Shown here one piece after another: positions 11,841-23,500 of a stretch of 64,000 bases of DNA. The stretch comes from Batillaria attramentaria. Taxonomy: Eukaryota; Mollusca; Gastropoda; Batillariidae. Position 1 is the first letter of the stretch; the number at the start of each line of letters is the position of its first letter. The stretch covers positions 876,501 through 940,500 of the forward strand of contig JACVVK020000222.1 of the NCBI GenBank assembly GCA_018292915.2, read 5' to 3'. The position numbers were made by a program, and so were the translations under genes. The notes under the pieces were generated by a model, which made no database searches, had not been told where the DNA came from, and worked only from the letters and a program-made list of their open reading frames with translations.

Positions 11841-13045
11841 AATTCAGCACACTGGGCTCCAGTCCCTCGATGACAGACGTGAGGAGAAAGTTTACGTCCA
11901 CAGTGAGAAGCTCCTGCGCATGCCAAACCACCCCATGCATGAGAAACTGAAGAACCCGACAAAGAACAGACTGAAGCGGACAAGTTTCAACCATCTGTCC
12001 AAGGCCCTACACAACCGCACTAAAGATCTACTGCCTGCATCTCCCACCAGCATAGAGATGCTCCCAGACTTCGAGGAGCCAAACGACCACCTGGAAGGCG
12101 TCTCGATCATCACATCGGTCCCCGGCATCCAAACCAAGGACAGCCAAGCCTCTCCCCTGCTGAAAGCTCTGGCACTTGAGATGATCGACGAGCAGTACAA
12201 CCCCAGCGAGTGGACCCACGTCTTCACCGACGGATCCTCCGAAGGTGCAGTGAAAAACGGCGGAGCAGGCATCTTCATCAGACACACAGATGGAAGACTG
12301 ACCCCCAGGGCCTTCCCCACCGGGAGGATTTCTTCCAACTACAGAGCGGAGTCAACAGCACTACTCCATGCTGCACGAGCCCTCAGTAAGTCCGACAATC
12401 CACCACCTAAGATAGTCTTCTTCACGGACTGTAAATCCCTGCTGCAGGGACTCCAGAATCCCAAGAGTGAACAGCTGTTGAACACCATCAAGAAAACTCT
12501 GCAAGACCTCTCAAGACGATCAACCATCACTCTCCAGTGGATCCCATCCCACTGCGGGATCATCGGGAATGAGAAGGCTGATGCTCTCTCCAAAGCGGGC
12601 AGCAAAATGCAGCAGTTCAACCACCCAGTGACCTACAGAGAGGCCAAAATCATCATCCACAACAACTTCCGCACTCAGTGGAAGAGAAGGCTGGGCGTCG
12701 ATGACAGTATTGACCCAATCCACCAACTCCAGAGACACCAGCAAACCATCCTCTTCAGACTGAGAACCGGACACTGCAGACTACTAAGCCACCTCAACAG
12801 AATCAGAATTGCCCACACCGATGAATGCCCGTGCGGCACTGGACCCCAAACACCTGAACATATCCTCCAACACTGCCCAACATACCAAGCCCTGCGACGT
12901 CAAACCTGGCCCGAGGGAGCAGAACTGAGGGAACAGCTATGGGGAAGCCGTCAGGACCTGGAGAAGACAGCGGGATTCGTCACGACATCAGAAATTGTGA
13001 TCTGACGCGGCCAAGCTTCGAACGCAGAAGAAGAAGAAGAAGAAT
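11841..13045 (+). mobile_element. 3' half of a non-LTR retrotransposon with RNase H domain
   Basis: A frame of 361 codons from the ATG at 11920, open back to about 11841 and ending at 13005, encodes an RNase H. The four acidic residues sit in FTDGSS (Asp104), YRAES (Glu144), FFTDC (Asp170) and GNEKAD (Asp221), with WIPSHCG before the last one. A cysteine/histidine cluster follows (CPCGTGPQTPEHILQHC), as in I-type elements. The 3' end is an (AAG)n tail at about 13024-13042. The reverse transcriptase and endonuclease are absent, so it is 5'-truncated. It abuts minisatellite-like DNA upstream. I-superfamily assignment is inference. Confidence 0.85.
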
Positions 13046-14694
13046 TCAGCATGGAGAAGTCAGTTTGCCCACTGATCCACTATGAATGTTCAGGAGAAAA
13101 ACAGTGTGCCCTCTAATTGTATCTCCTTTCCTGTTTCCAGCTACAGAGCTTTGCTTGCAGCTGAGGAGAAATACTGTTGTGTTAAAAATCAGTGATTCAC
13201 TTATTACATTATGTTTCAGGATATCAGTCCATTTTGTTCAGCCAGCTTGGTCTTTTGTTGCTGTTACTTTCCTTTTTTTTGAAAGGGGGGGGGGGGGGGG
13301 GCTCTTTAATTTCTGGACAAAAGCACTTTTCTCCACATGTAGTATATCTGCACAGATAACATAAACTGCTGAACACGTACTTCACAGTTTTTCACAATTT
13401 CTTTTCCAGCACATGTGTAGCTAGCTTACTGTAGGTGTTTGTTTATTAACTACTTTTATTTTGGGGGGCTGTGATGTTCTACTAGGTTTTCACCTTCCCA
13501 TTTTCCTTTTTCAGAGGCACCGTAGAGGTTAAGCTTGGTACACGGCTGACCATGCTCAAGCTGGTACTTTGGACTTCAGAAGTCAACATGGAAAAATCAA
13601 GCCTGTTATTTACAGGTTAGGATGATTATGTGTGTTATCTGTTAAACGTGCTCATTCCAAGATTACTTGGCTTTGAGGTAAAAATTTTTTCCTCACCTGT
13701 GTCAACAAAATGAGTGTTTTAAAACCCTGTAACATCTGTAAAGAAATCATGAAGTGGTGATGTTTCTGTAGCTTTTTAAGGTTTGGACCCTAAAGTACGT
13801 TTTAAAAATTTCATTTGTTAGTATGTATTTCATTGTAAAGCGCTTGAGACCAGTTGTTAGAATGAAGAACTGACCTATGGTCAAATATTGCAGGATTGCA
13901 ACCATGGCGGAATCACCGTCAGACAACTTCACACTGAACCATCACCTAGCAACAGCTGCAGAATGAGACGGTTACACAAGTCAGCACTCTGGTCAACATC
14001 ACTGCATTCAAGGAGTGACTGCACGAAGACTTCTCTTCCTGAGTCAGTGAAGGAGGCAGTCGACATCTCCACCTTTCCCAAGTGATGGAAGACTCACTTC
14101 TGCAGCGCATCACTTGACTAAGCAGAGATGTGCAGGATTTATTCATTTCTTTGGGCTCTGACATTCTGCTGAAATGTCTCTTTAAGCGCTGTGAGCATTC
14201 AGTCAGGGTGGAACATACACTGTATCAAGTCTCCATCATCATCATCAGCATCTTCAACTTCTCGCTCCATAAAATGTCTTCATTTTCTTTTTCTATTGAA
14301 AAAAGAACTCCCTAAGCACCGTGAACACTTGGGATGGAGCTGTGTGCAATACCAGGTCATCATTAGCAACTCTTGTCAGCTGGGCAGCATGAATGGCAAA
14401 ATGCATTCTTCTGACATGTTGTGGCAATGCGCAAAGTTATGCTGGTACAGACCATAAGGAAAAGAAGAAAGAGCTATGTGCTGTTGGAGAATACATGAAG
14501 AATTACAGTGGTACAAAACTTCCTGTGTCCTTGAGCTTCAGGATAACAGGAGTAGTTGTGTGCTGATAGTTAATACATGAGGACTGTTAATTACAGTGTT
14601 AGAATTCTCCAGTGGCACTGAACTTCATTGTAGCAGCTTGAAAATCTGATTGAAGTTCTGTTCTTGAGATATTTTGCACACAGGCTTTACACTG

Positions 14695-14772
<78 letters not shown>

Positions 14773-15700
14773 TTCGAATTACCTTATTCATACTTGCATG
14801 CCTTATTATAAAACCACCTATTAATCTCATCGTACATCATGCATGTTCAAGTTGCAAGTATGTAAGCCAGGATGAGAGGAGACAGGATGAGAGTTGGGTG
14901 ACATGCGCATAGTACGTTCCATAGTCAATCTTCTGTAAGACTTCGGGGAAAATGAGGGAATCCTCACGGGTGGAGCAGATGAAGACTGTAGATAAGTTGA
15001 CGAAGCAGCAGCGCTCTTCTGTAAGGGAGGCCGAGGATCCACTCTCCCTTGAACTGCGGCAGAAGAACACATGGCGGTCGCGACGACTCCTTGCTGGCGG
15101 ACAGACATGGTGTAATGCCCAGCAATGTAACTTTGTAAGCCAGCAGAAGCAGTTGCCTTGAAGTTCATTGCAGCAGCTTGAAAATCTGGTTGAAGTTCTG
15201 CTCTTGAAATATTTTGCACCTAAGCATTACATGAATCATTAGACGAATCATTACACGTGTGTGTACACACACACACACACACACAGACAAGGAAAATTTG
15301 AAAACTTTACAAATTTGCAAACATGACCACAGAACTGGCTACATGTACAACATTGCTCAGCCCTGGTTTGTGATGAACTGATTTTATAGACACATCTTAG
15401 TACGCTCATCTCAAACACTTCAGTCGAACTTTGGAAAAGTTGAAGCAAACTTCTTTGTATGAGTAAGTTCTCCACGGATAAGTCAAACGGGTACTCCAAA
15501 ATTGATGTCATCCTTCGGTTATCTCAAATTTTCCCATTTTTGCTTCAGATAAGTCGAAGCAGTCACAAGCACTGCGAGACTTTTTCCCCCTTCTGCTGTG
15601 TAACGGCCTACCTAACTTGCACAGAGATACATTTTCTATACTGGTATAGTTTAGAGACATTTGTAAATGCGTCCCACTGGCCTAAAGACGCTAGCTTGCT
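13046..15700. other. No gene recognised; simple repeats and a short duplication
   Basis: Contains a poly-G run (13285-13302), a (CA)n of about 36 units (14699-14770), a shorter (CA)n (15264-15284) and a duplicated ~75 bp block at 14624-14700 and 15164-15240 (cagcttgaaaatct.. then gaagttctg..). Neither strand shows a recognisable protein. Confidence 0.5.
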
Positions 15701-16297
15701 TTGACACATTACACCACAGGCAAAGGGCACTCCAACACTCCCCAGCCTGTGGCCTCAATAGCACAGATGATAGTAATTTTTATCCACCACCGACCCAGTT
15801 TGTGTGCTATTGTGGCTAGACTCCAGGGAGTGGGAGTATGCTCACCTCTGACCTCAGCTTTGTACCCAGAAGTACAGATCATTGTAGTCAAGCGACAGTC
15901 AGGTGAGATGTACCTACACTCAAGGAGAGCCTGCAAACGCAGTCACTTGGGAGACCATGAAAGCACGAGTTTCACCTGAGGCTAAGACACAAAATTCAGG
16001 CTCAGGAAAAAGACACTTCCCTACATGGTCCAACCCTTGTCGTGGGGTAGTGGCTTGTGTACCTCAATGACCCAGAGAGCTACGCCAGCGGGAGCACGTG
16101 CTCCTGGCAGGGTCACCCAAGCTGGACAGGTCGAAGGGTAGAGGTCAGACGAATGTGGACCACCTCTCCAAGAGGCTAAACGGGTTTGCGTAGGGTTAAC
16201 AGCCCTACCTGTAAAAAAACATAACGTTACAGAAGCATCGACGGCAACAAACCAAAACATTCACCTGGGCAAGGAAGGGTCTCCATCCCGGAGACCT

Positions 16298-19201
16298 ATG
16301 ACGCATTGCAGTGAAAGCCGAAAGGAAGCTGCAAGGCCGACCCCCCTTCTAACACCCAGGACAACGACGAGAGTAGCCACATGGAACATCAGGACTATGT
16401 ATGAAGTAGGAAGGACCACACAAGTAGCAAGAGAGATGAAGAACTACAAGATAGGAGTACTGGGACTGAGTGAGACAAGGTGGCTACAGACAGGACAGCT
16501 GAGATTTTCATCGGGAGAGCAATTGCTGTACTCGGGACACACAGAGGATGGAGCCCCCCACACTGAGGGCGTGGCCCTGATGCTGGCACCGGAGGCACAG
16601 CGGGCACTCATCGGCTGGGAACCTGTCAACTCCCGCATCATCACAGCCAAATTCATCACCAAGAAGAAAGACATCAAGCTAAACATCATCCAGTGCTACG
16701 CTCCCACCAATGATGCGGAAGAGGAGAAAAAAGATGACTTCTACCAACAACTGCAGACAGTGATAGATAGAGGAGGAGCCAAGGACATGACCATACTTAT
16801 GGGAGACTTCAACGCCAAGATTGGATCAGACAACACAGGCTATGAGAACACCATGGGAACACACGGACTGGGACAGATGAACGAAAATGGCGAGCGCTTT
16901 GCAGACTTTTGTGCCCTGAACCAGCTAGTGATAGGAGGCAGCATCTTCCCACACAAGCGTATCCACAAGGCCACATGGAGATCGCCGGACCATGTCACGG
17001 AGAACCAGATTGATCACATCTGCATCAGCCGGAAGTTCAGGAGATCGTGGCGAGATGTGCGCGTGATGAGGGGTGCCGATGTATCATCAGACCACCACCT
17101 TCTTGCAACAACACTGAGACTTCGGCTTAAGAGACACACCAACGCCAACAACACACGGACCAGGTACAATGTTGGCCTACTCAGGAACACAGAGACACAA
17201 GCAGCATTCCGGATCAGCCTTTCCAACAGGTTCCAGCCACTGCAAGACCTGATAGAAGACAGTGGAATGGATATCGAGACACAGTGGGAACACAGCAAGA
17301 AACTCTGGCACGACACATGCGAAGAGGTCCTTGGCAAGAGAAAGACCCAACACAAGGAATGGATCTCTGCTGATACCATCCAGAAGCTGGAAGTTAGGAA
17401 AAAGAAGAAAACTGCACTGAACACGAGCCGAACAAGAAGAGCTAAGGCAAAGGCACAGGAAGAATACACAGCAGCTGACAGAGAAGTGAAGAGGAGCACC
17501 AGAAAGGACAAGAGGGACTACATCGACGACCTGGCCAATCAAGCAGAGGAAGCAGCTGGACAAGGGAACCTAAAAGACCTGTACCAGGTGACCAAGAAGC
17601 TCGCGGGCAAATTTCAGCAGACAGACAAACCAGTGAAGGACAAGAACGGGCACCCACTGACAACAACTGAGGAACAGCTGAAGCGATGGGCAGAACACTT
17701 CAGGGAGCTGTTAAATCGCCCCATCCCTGAAACACCACCAGACATCCCGCCAGCTGAGACAGAACTGCCCATCAACTGCGACAAGCCCTCTAAGGCGGAG
17801 ATCAGGAAAGCCATCATGACACTGAGAAATGGGAAAGCTGCAGGGCCGGACGAGATACCAGCAGAAGCCATCAAAGCAGACACAGAGACAGCCGTCAACA
17901 TGCTGCACAGCCTATTCAGCAAGATCTGGGAGAAGGAAGAGGTGCCAGCCCAGTGGAAAGAAGGGATCGTCATCAAGCTGCCAAAGAAAGGGGACCTCAG
18001 GGACTGCAGCAACTACCGAGGGATCATGCTCCTGTCAGTGCCAGGCAAGGTTCTCAACAGAATTCTACTGGAGAGGATGAGGGAGGCAGTCGACCCTATG
18101 CTCCGAGACCAGCAGGCGGGCTTTCGCAGGAACAGGTCCTGCGCTGACCAGATCGCCAGCCTACGCATCATCGTTGAGCAGTCACTGGAGTGGAACTCCC
18201 CCCTCTGCATCAACTTCATAGACTATGAGAAGGCCTTCGACAGTGTAGACAGAGAGGCGCTGTGGAAGCTGCTAAGGCACTATGGAGTTCCCGGGAAGAT
18301 CATCTCCCTGATCCAGTGCACCTACAAAGACATGAGCTGCAGGATTGCCCATGCCGGCCAGTTGTCAGAAAGCTTCGAGGTGAAGACCGGAGTCCGCCAG
18401 GGATGCCTGTTGTCCCCGTTCCTCTTCCTCCTGGTCATCGACTGGATCATGAAGACCACCACAACAGGCAGGAAAAACGGGATACAGTGGACACTCTGGA
18501 CGCAGCTGGATGACCTCGACTTTGCAGACGACCTGGCGCTCCTGTCTCACAGCCACAGCCAGATGCAGGACAAGACTACATGCCTGGAAGCCACATCAGC
18601 CGGAACAGGGCTCAAGATCAACAGGAGGAAAACCGAGCTGATGAAGATCAACACCACTGCCAACACACCAGTCACAGTCGGTGGAGAGTCCATCAGGGAG
18701 GTAGAGTCCTTTGTCTACCTGGGGAGTGTGGTTGATGGACAGGGAGGCACAGACCGAGACGTCACAGCCAGAATCGGCAAGGCAAGAGCAGCAATGGTCA
18801 TGCTGAAGAACATCTGGGCATCCAAAGTTGTCAGCATAAGAACCAAACTTCGCATCTTCAACTCCAACGTGAAGTCAGTTCTGCTCTACGGATGCGAAAC
18901 ATGGAGGACAACGAAGACGATGCAGCAGAAGATCCAGACATTGCTCGGAGCCAGCGGCCAAGCAGATCCTGCGGAGGAAGTGGGGCTGGATTGGACACAC
19001 CCTCAGGAAGCCCTGACATGGAACCCACAGGGGAAAAGGAAGAGAGGCCGGCCTCGCAACAGCTGGAGGCGGGACACTGAGGCAGAGTTATATAAGCAGG
19101 GGACCAACTGGACTGGAGTGGCAAGAATAGCCCAGAACAGAGTGCGATGGCGAAGGGTTGTCGATGGCCTATGCTCCACGTGGAGCCAGGGGCCTAAGTA
19201 A
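16298..19201 (+). mobile_element. RTE-like non-LTR retrotransposon ORF (endonuclease + reverse transcriptase, 967 aa)
   Basis: A single long frame encodes an APE-type endonuclease (ATWNIRTM about residue 29, SETRW, MGDFNAK, QIDHICIS, SSDHHLL) and then a reverse transcriptase (GKAAGPDEIPAEAIK, CSNYRGIMLLS, INFIDYEKAFDSVD, TGVRQGCLLSPFLF, DFADDLALLS with Asp744/745). The C-terminal [20 protein letters not shown] end is typical of RTE-type elements. The element tail is taagtaagtaag (to 19206). The 5' UTR probably begins between about 15,700 and 16,020, but no target-site duplication was found. The connecting segment after KTMQQKIQ reads [20 protein letters not shown], which is out of frame relative to the usual coding sequence there. 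The copy therefore carries compensating deletions and is probably not fully functional. Confidence 0.92.
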
Positions 19202-19206
19202 GTAAG

Positions 19207-19383
19207 ATGCAACGCTTAACATGAGATTACCTCCTTTTATGATTTGACAGATTATTTGTTGTTTTTGCCACAGTTCAGATGCAAGTTAAAAAAAAGAAAA
19301 GGTGATTCAAACATCAGTTCTTACCGAATTAATAAATCACTGACACATGTCCAAATTTTACCATGGTTGAAATTGTGTCTAAA

Positions 19384-19416
<33 letters not shown>

Positions 19417-20520
19417 ATGTTTTGATTTTTTTTTATAATCTCACCAACACATACATGAACGAAAAACGAGGCTTTGGTCCAACAGTAAAGACTGTTTTGA
19501 GTCTGAAGACAAAACACTGTTACACAAAGGAGCCCCCCCCCCCCCCCCCTCCCAAAAAGAAAAGTTGAAATAAAGTGGGTGTGTGCTCTGTGTGTGCGTG
19601 CGTCATTTTCTCAGAATCTACAAATTGCAGAGGTACCAAATTTGGCATGCTAATAGCAACAAGACCTTTTAAGAGACTAGAGAGGCAGAAGCCTCCATGG
19701 CTCAGGCTTCTGACATGGGTCAAGGTCATTCAAAAGAGTTTGTTGAACTCTTATCACTATCATCATGCTAAGTAAGGTGTCTCTGATCTTAGTGTCAGGC
19801 AATGTTACAATTTGCCCCCAAACAGTTTGTATGGCCTTGGGTCAAGGTCATTCAAATGAGATCTGTTAGTGTAAGACCTCATTAATTTCTATCATTATGC
19901 CAAGTTTTACGCATCCAGTATTTGTAGTTCATGCGAAAATGGTAATGTTAAAATTCTCAACAGACCTCTTTATCAGTTTATGACCTTGACTGTGAGTCGA
20001 GGTCATTTAAAAATTTCAGACGGCATTAGTGACCTTGACCTTGACCTTGAGTCATTGGCTCTTGTACTCGTGGAAGGGGAGTTAATGCTCTAAGCTTGGG
20101 AAACCACCCCTGGTTCACTCGATCCCCAGTGGCTCATAGGTTGTTTCCCTGCTAATTACAGACTAGAGAGTAGGAAAAAGGCACACAGTGAATTGCCAAC
20201 AGAGGGGGAAAAAAGTTTTGAAAAGTCTCGTGGCTGTCTATCAGCATGCCAAGTTTGAGATGCCTCTGTTGTTCATAGATTCTTAGAAAATGCTAATGTT
20301 AAGGTTTTCTGCACGCACACGCAAGGTTATTACACAGACTCTTTGTTACACAAAGCAGCCAAAAACAAAAATCGCTCCTGTTCATCTGCAAGTTACAATG
20401 CAATCTCTCCAAATCACATTCATGCACACAAAGATCGCACATGAATAGAACATAATCATATGTATCAGAGCACACACACATGCACACAGAATGTATAAAG
20501 CACAAACACTGTACAAGGTA
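19207..20520. other. Intergenic stretch with diverged repeats and half-site cluster
   Basis: Between the RTE-like element and the PES1 3' end. It holds a (GT)n at 19384-19412, a poly-C/poly-A tract (19533-19560) and imperfectly repeated sentences around the motif tcaaggtca/tgaccttga (19714-20050). No coding exon is seen. Confidence 0.5.
19720..20050. promoter_or_regulatory. Cluster of TCAAGGTCA nuclear-receptor-like half-sites
   Basis: Exact 9-mers TCAAGGTCA on the plus strand at 19720-19728 and 19842-19850. The complement TGACCTTGA occurs at 19981-19989, and three overlapping copies run from 20030 to 20050. TCAAGGTCA is the extended half-site bound by FTZ-F1/SF-1 and ERR-type receptors. The motif sits in diverged repeats, so a regulatory role is speculative. 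Confidence 0.3.
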
Positions 20521-20526
20521 TTTATT
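20521..20526 (-). terminator. PES1 poly(A) signal
   Basis: AATAAA on the minus strand (plus: tttatt), about 35 nt downstream of the PES1 stop codon at 20562-20560. It implies a very short 3' UTR. Confidence 0.6.
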
Positions 20527-20559
20527 TACATGAAATTCATCCATCAAAAATGGCCATTT

Positions 20560-23500
20560 TCATGCAGCTTTTTTCTTTTGTTTCTTCTGTGCTTTGTCAA
20601 TAGCGTCCCTCTTTTCTTTCAATTTTTGTGCCTGAAACAGATGAAAAATGACACCATTGTTAACAAGAACCACCAAGACACAACACAAATTAACTACCTA
20701 ATGCTTCTGAATACACATGACTTTCTTCATACCAGATCATAATATATATGTATATATGTTTCCTTTAACACTGCTGCATGCCAGACATTAGTCATGGTTT
20801 CCCCTCTCCTGTAATCCCCGAACACTCATGGGTTAGCCCGGACTAGCCAGACATATGCTTTGTTATTTTAACATGAAACATGAGAAAGGGCAAAGTCACC
20901 TCTTGTGTTTTCTTCTTCTTGGAGTACATGATCTTGTGGTAGAGGCGCTTGTGTTTTTTCGGAATCATCATCTCTGCCAAGCGACGTTCCTCGGCAGTCT
21001 GGCGTGCCAGCTGTTTGTCAACGTCAACCTTTTCCGCCTGACCTTCTTCCACTGTTGCATGCTGCACAGACAAATGACAAATCTGTCATCTTCATTTACG
21101 TACACTGTGTTATTCACTACGCCACAGTGATAAAGCAACTGTCACCTCTGCCGAGAATGACTACGTTTACCAAGACTGAGCACCACTGAAAAGATCTGAA
21201 ACGAAGAGCTGTGGGATCAAGCAGGACAGGAACCAGTGGCCAAGCAGATCCTGCGGAGGAAGTGCAGCTGGATTGAACACACCCTCAGGAAGCCAGCAGC
21301 CAGCACCACACGCCAAGCCCCAACATGGAACCCGCAGGGGAAAAGGAAGAGGCCGGCCTCGCAACAGCTGGAGGCGGGACACTGAGGCAGAACTATGTAA
21401 GCAGGGGACCAACTGGACTGGAGTGGCAAGAGTAGCCCAGAACAGTGCGATGGCGAAGGGTCGTTGATGGCCTATGCTCCACCTGGAGCCATGGGCCTAA
21501 GTAAGTAAGCAAAGCACCACTGTAAGCCTCTCAAAGAACTTAAAACACACATCCAAGATTTTGAAAGTCAGTCAGGACTCTTAACTCCTTCAAGACGGGC
21601 AGATTTTTCCTCAGCCATCCCCTGTAGACGGGCCGATTTGTGAGGTTCGGAAATTTTTTTTAATGAAAAATAACAAAACAAGATACAGACTTGAAATTTC
21701 CAGGGTAGTTTATTAACATATTTATGCAGCTAATGCTGAAATTTCAACTTTCAAACTAAAATATCTTTGTTGTTAGTCAAGTTGTTAATAAAAAAAAAAA
21801 TCACAATCCGCATATGAGGCTGTTTGAAAGCAATGTGCGCTGTAGGGCCACATATGCGACTGTCCAGAAAGAGTTAAGCTGAAGGTTTTGCCAAATTTTT
21901 GTTTAGTCTGTTCATATATGTGTGCATTTCATGTATAGGGCCTAGAGTTGGTATCAGGTTAGGTCCATTATTATTATTACATGTTTATGACAAGTCAATG
22001 TAAGCAACTGACCACACTCGATTATCATGTTACACACAATGAAACTTGGAAGACCATGACAAACAGATGCTATAACAAACAGTACAAATCCGTGAATATG
22101 CTTTAGCTCCCATTGTTAAATTTAGATCAGAGTCAGTGCACCATGATGACTTGATGGGTGTTCAAGTAGGTAACAGTAATGAGCGCAAGTGTGAAACTAT
22201 GTCCAGGAGTAGCTCCGTATTTCTACTACATGTAGCTTCACTCTCATGACATAGTGGTGGTGTGTGGATATATCGGCTAGCTCTGTATGTAGGTCTTGCA
22301 CATTCACTGTACGCCACGTGGTAGCTGGAATAAAGTTGGCATCCAGGTTTTTCAGCAGCTATTGTTTTACTTTTGTTGACATGGTGGCAGTGGTGTCTAA
22401 CTTGGCACTGTCCCCATGGTCGTTAGTATGCTGACAGCAACTGTATTGATAGACGAACACTGTTTAATAGTAATACCTTGGTCTTTTTTTGTGGTGGTGA
22501 GGACGGCTGTTTCTCCATTTTCCGCTTTTTTGTTGACTTCTTCTGCGTTTTGCTTGCCTTTTCTGTGACATCTGTCAAACACAAGGAGGTTTATGGTTAA
22601 CACATGTGTCCACAACTTCAGCTGACCACCTGTTCACAGAGTAAGCATTAGATCTACTGCACCTAAGTGTATCACCGTAAACTTGATTTAAAGAAAGAAA
22701 AGAAAGTTTTCCCCACAGAAATTTTACAGCCATCTATGGAAAAATCACAGTTCAGTGAACAATTCTGGTACCTAAACATGGGAAGAAGCTGAATGAAGTA
22801 GATCATTTTGACTGTTATTTATCTTCGTTTTGTTCTCTCAGAATTGCTGTTCTCACCTTCATCTTCTGAAGCAGACTCCCCATCTTCTTCCTCTTCACTT
22901 TCCTCCTCCTCCTCTTCCTCATCTGCATCACTTTCACTCTCGGCCTCATCTTCCTGCTCATCTGAAAAATTGGGAAGAAGAATATATGAATTATTTTCAA
23001 ACTGCCAGTAAGCATGTTGGTCTATAGTCATGCTAAACTGCCAGTAAGCATGTTGGTCTGTAGTCATGCTAAACTGCCAGTAAGCATGTTGGTCTGTAGT
23101 CATGCTAAACTGCCAGTAAGCATGTTGGTCTGTAGTCATGCTAAACTGCCAGTAAGCATGTTGGTCTGTAGTCATGCTAAACTGGGCAGGATTCCCAAAA
23201 AGGTACTGTTGATTTCTTGTTGCATCCCAGTCATGTCAAACACATCTATGGACAAAAAAACTCCTCCCCACCCCCACATGGGACCTGGGCCCGTATGTTT
23301 GTAATAGTTGAGGTTAGGGCTTTTAGCCCCGGGTTAGAGTCTAACCTTAAACTAAACTACCTCTACAGTTAATTTTCTGGGGTTTTTTGTTTTAAATCAG
23401 GAAGCAGGCCCATTCCAGGAAGGTGCCTGAGCCACTATAGAAGGATTTTTTTCTTCCTTTCTTCGCTTCCTTTTTATTTATTTAATTCTGCGTTTGGGTT

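Noticed and set aside
13870..14110. Possible gene exon (ATGGCGGAATCACC...)
   Set aside because: All frames contain stops within about 60 codons, no splice-linked partner exon was found, and no protein family was recognised.
22999..23185. CRISPR-like spacing of 36-bp repeats
   Set aside because: The units are contiguous with no unique spacers, lie inside an animal intron, and no cas gene exists. It is a minisatellite.
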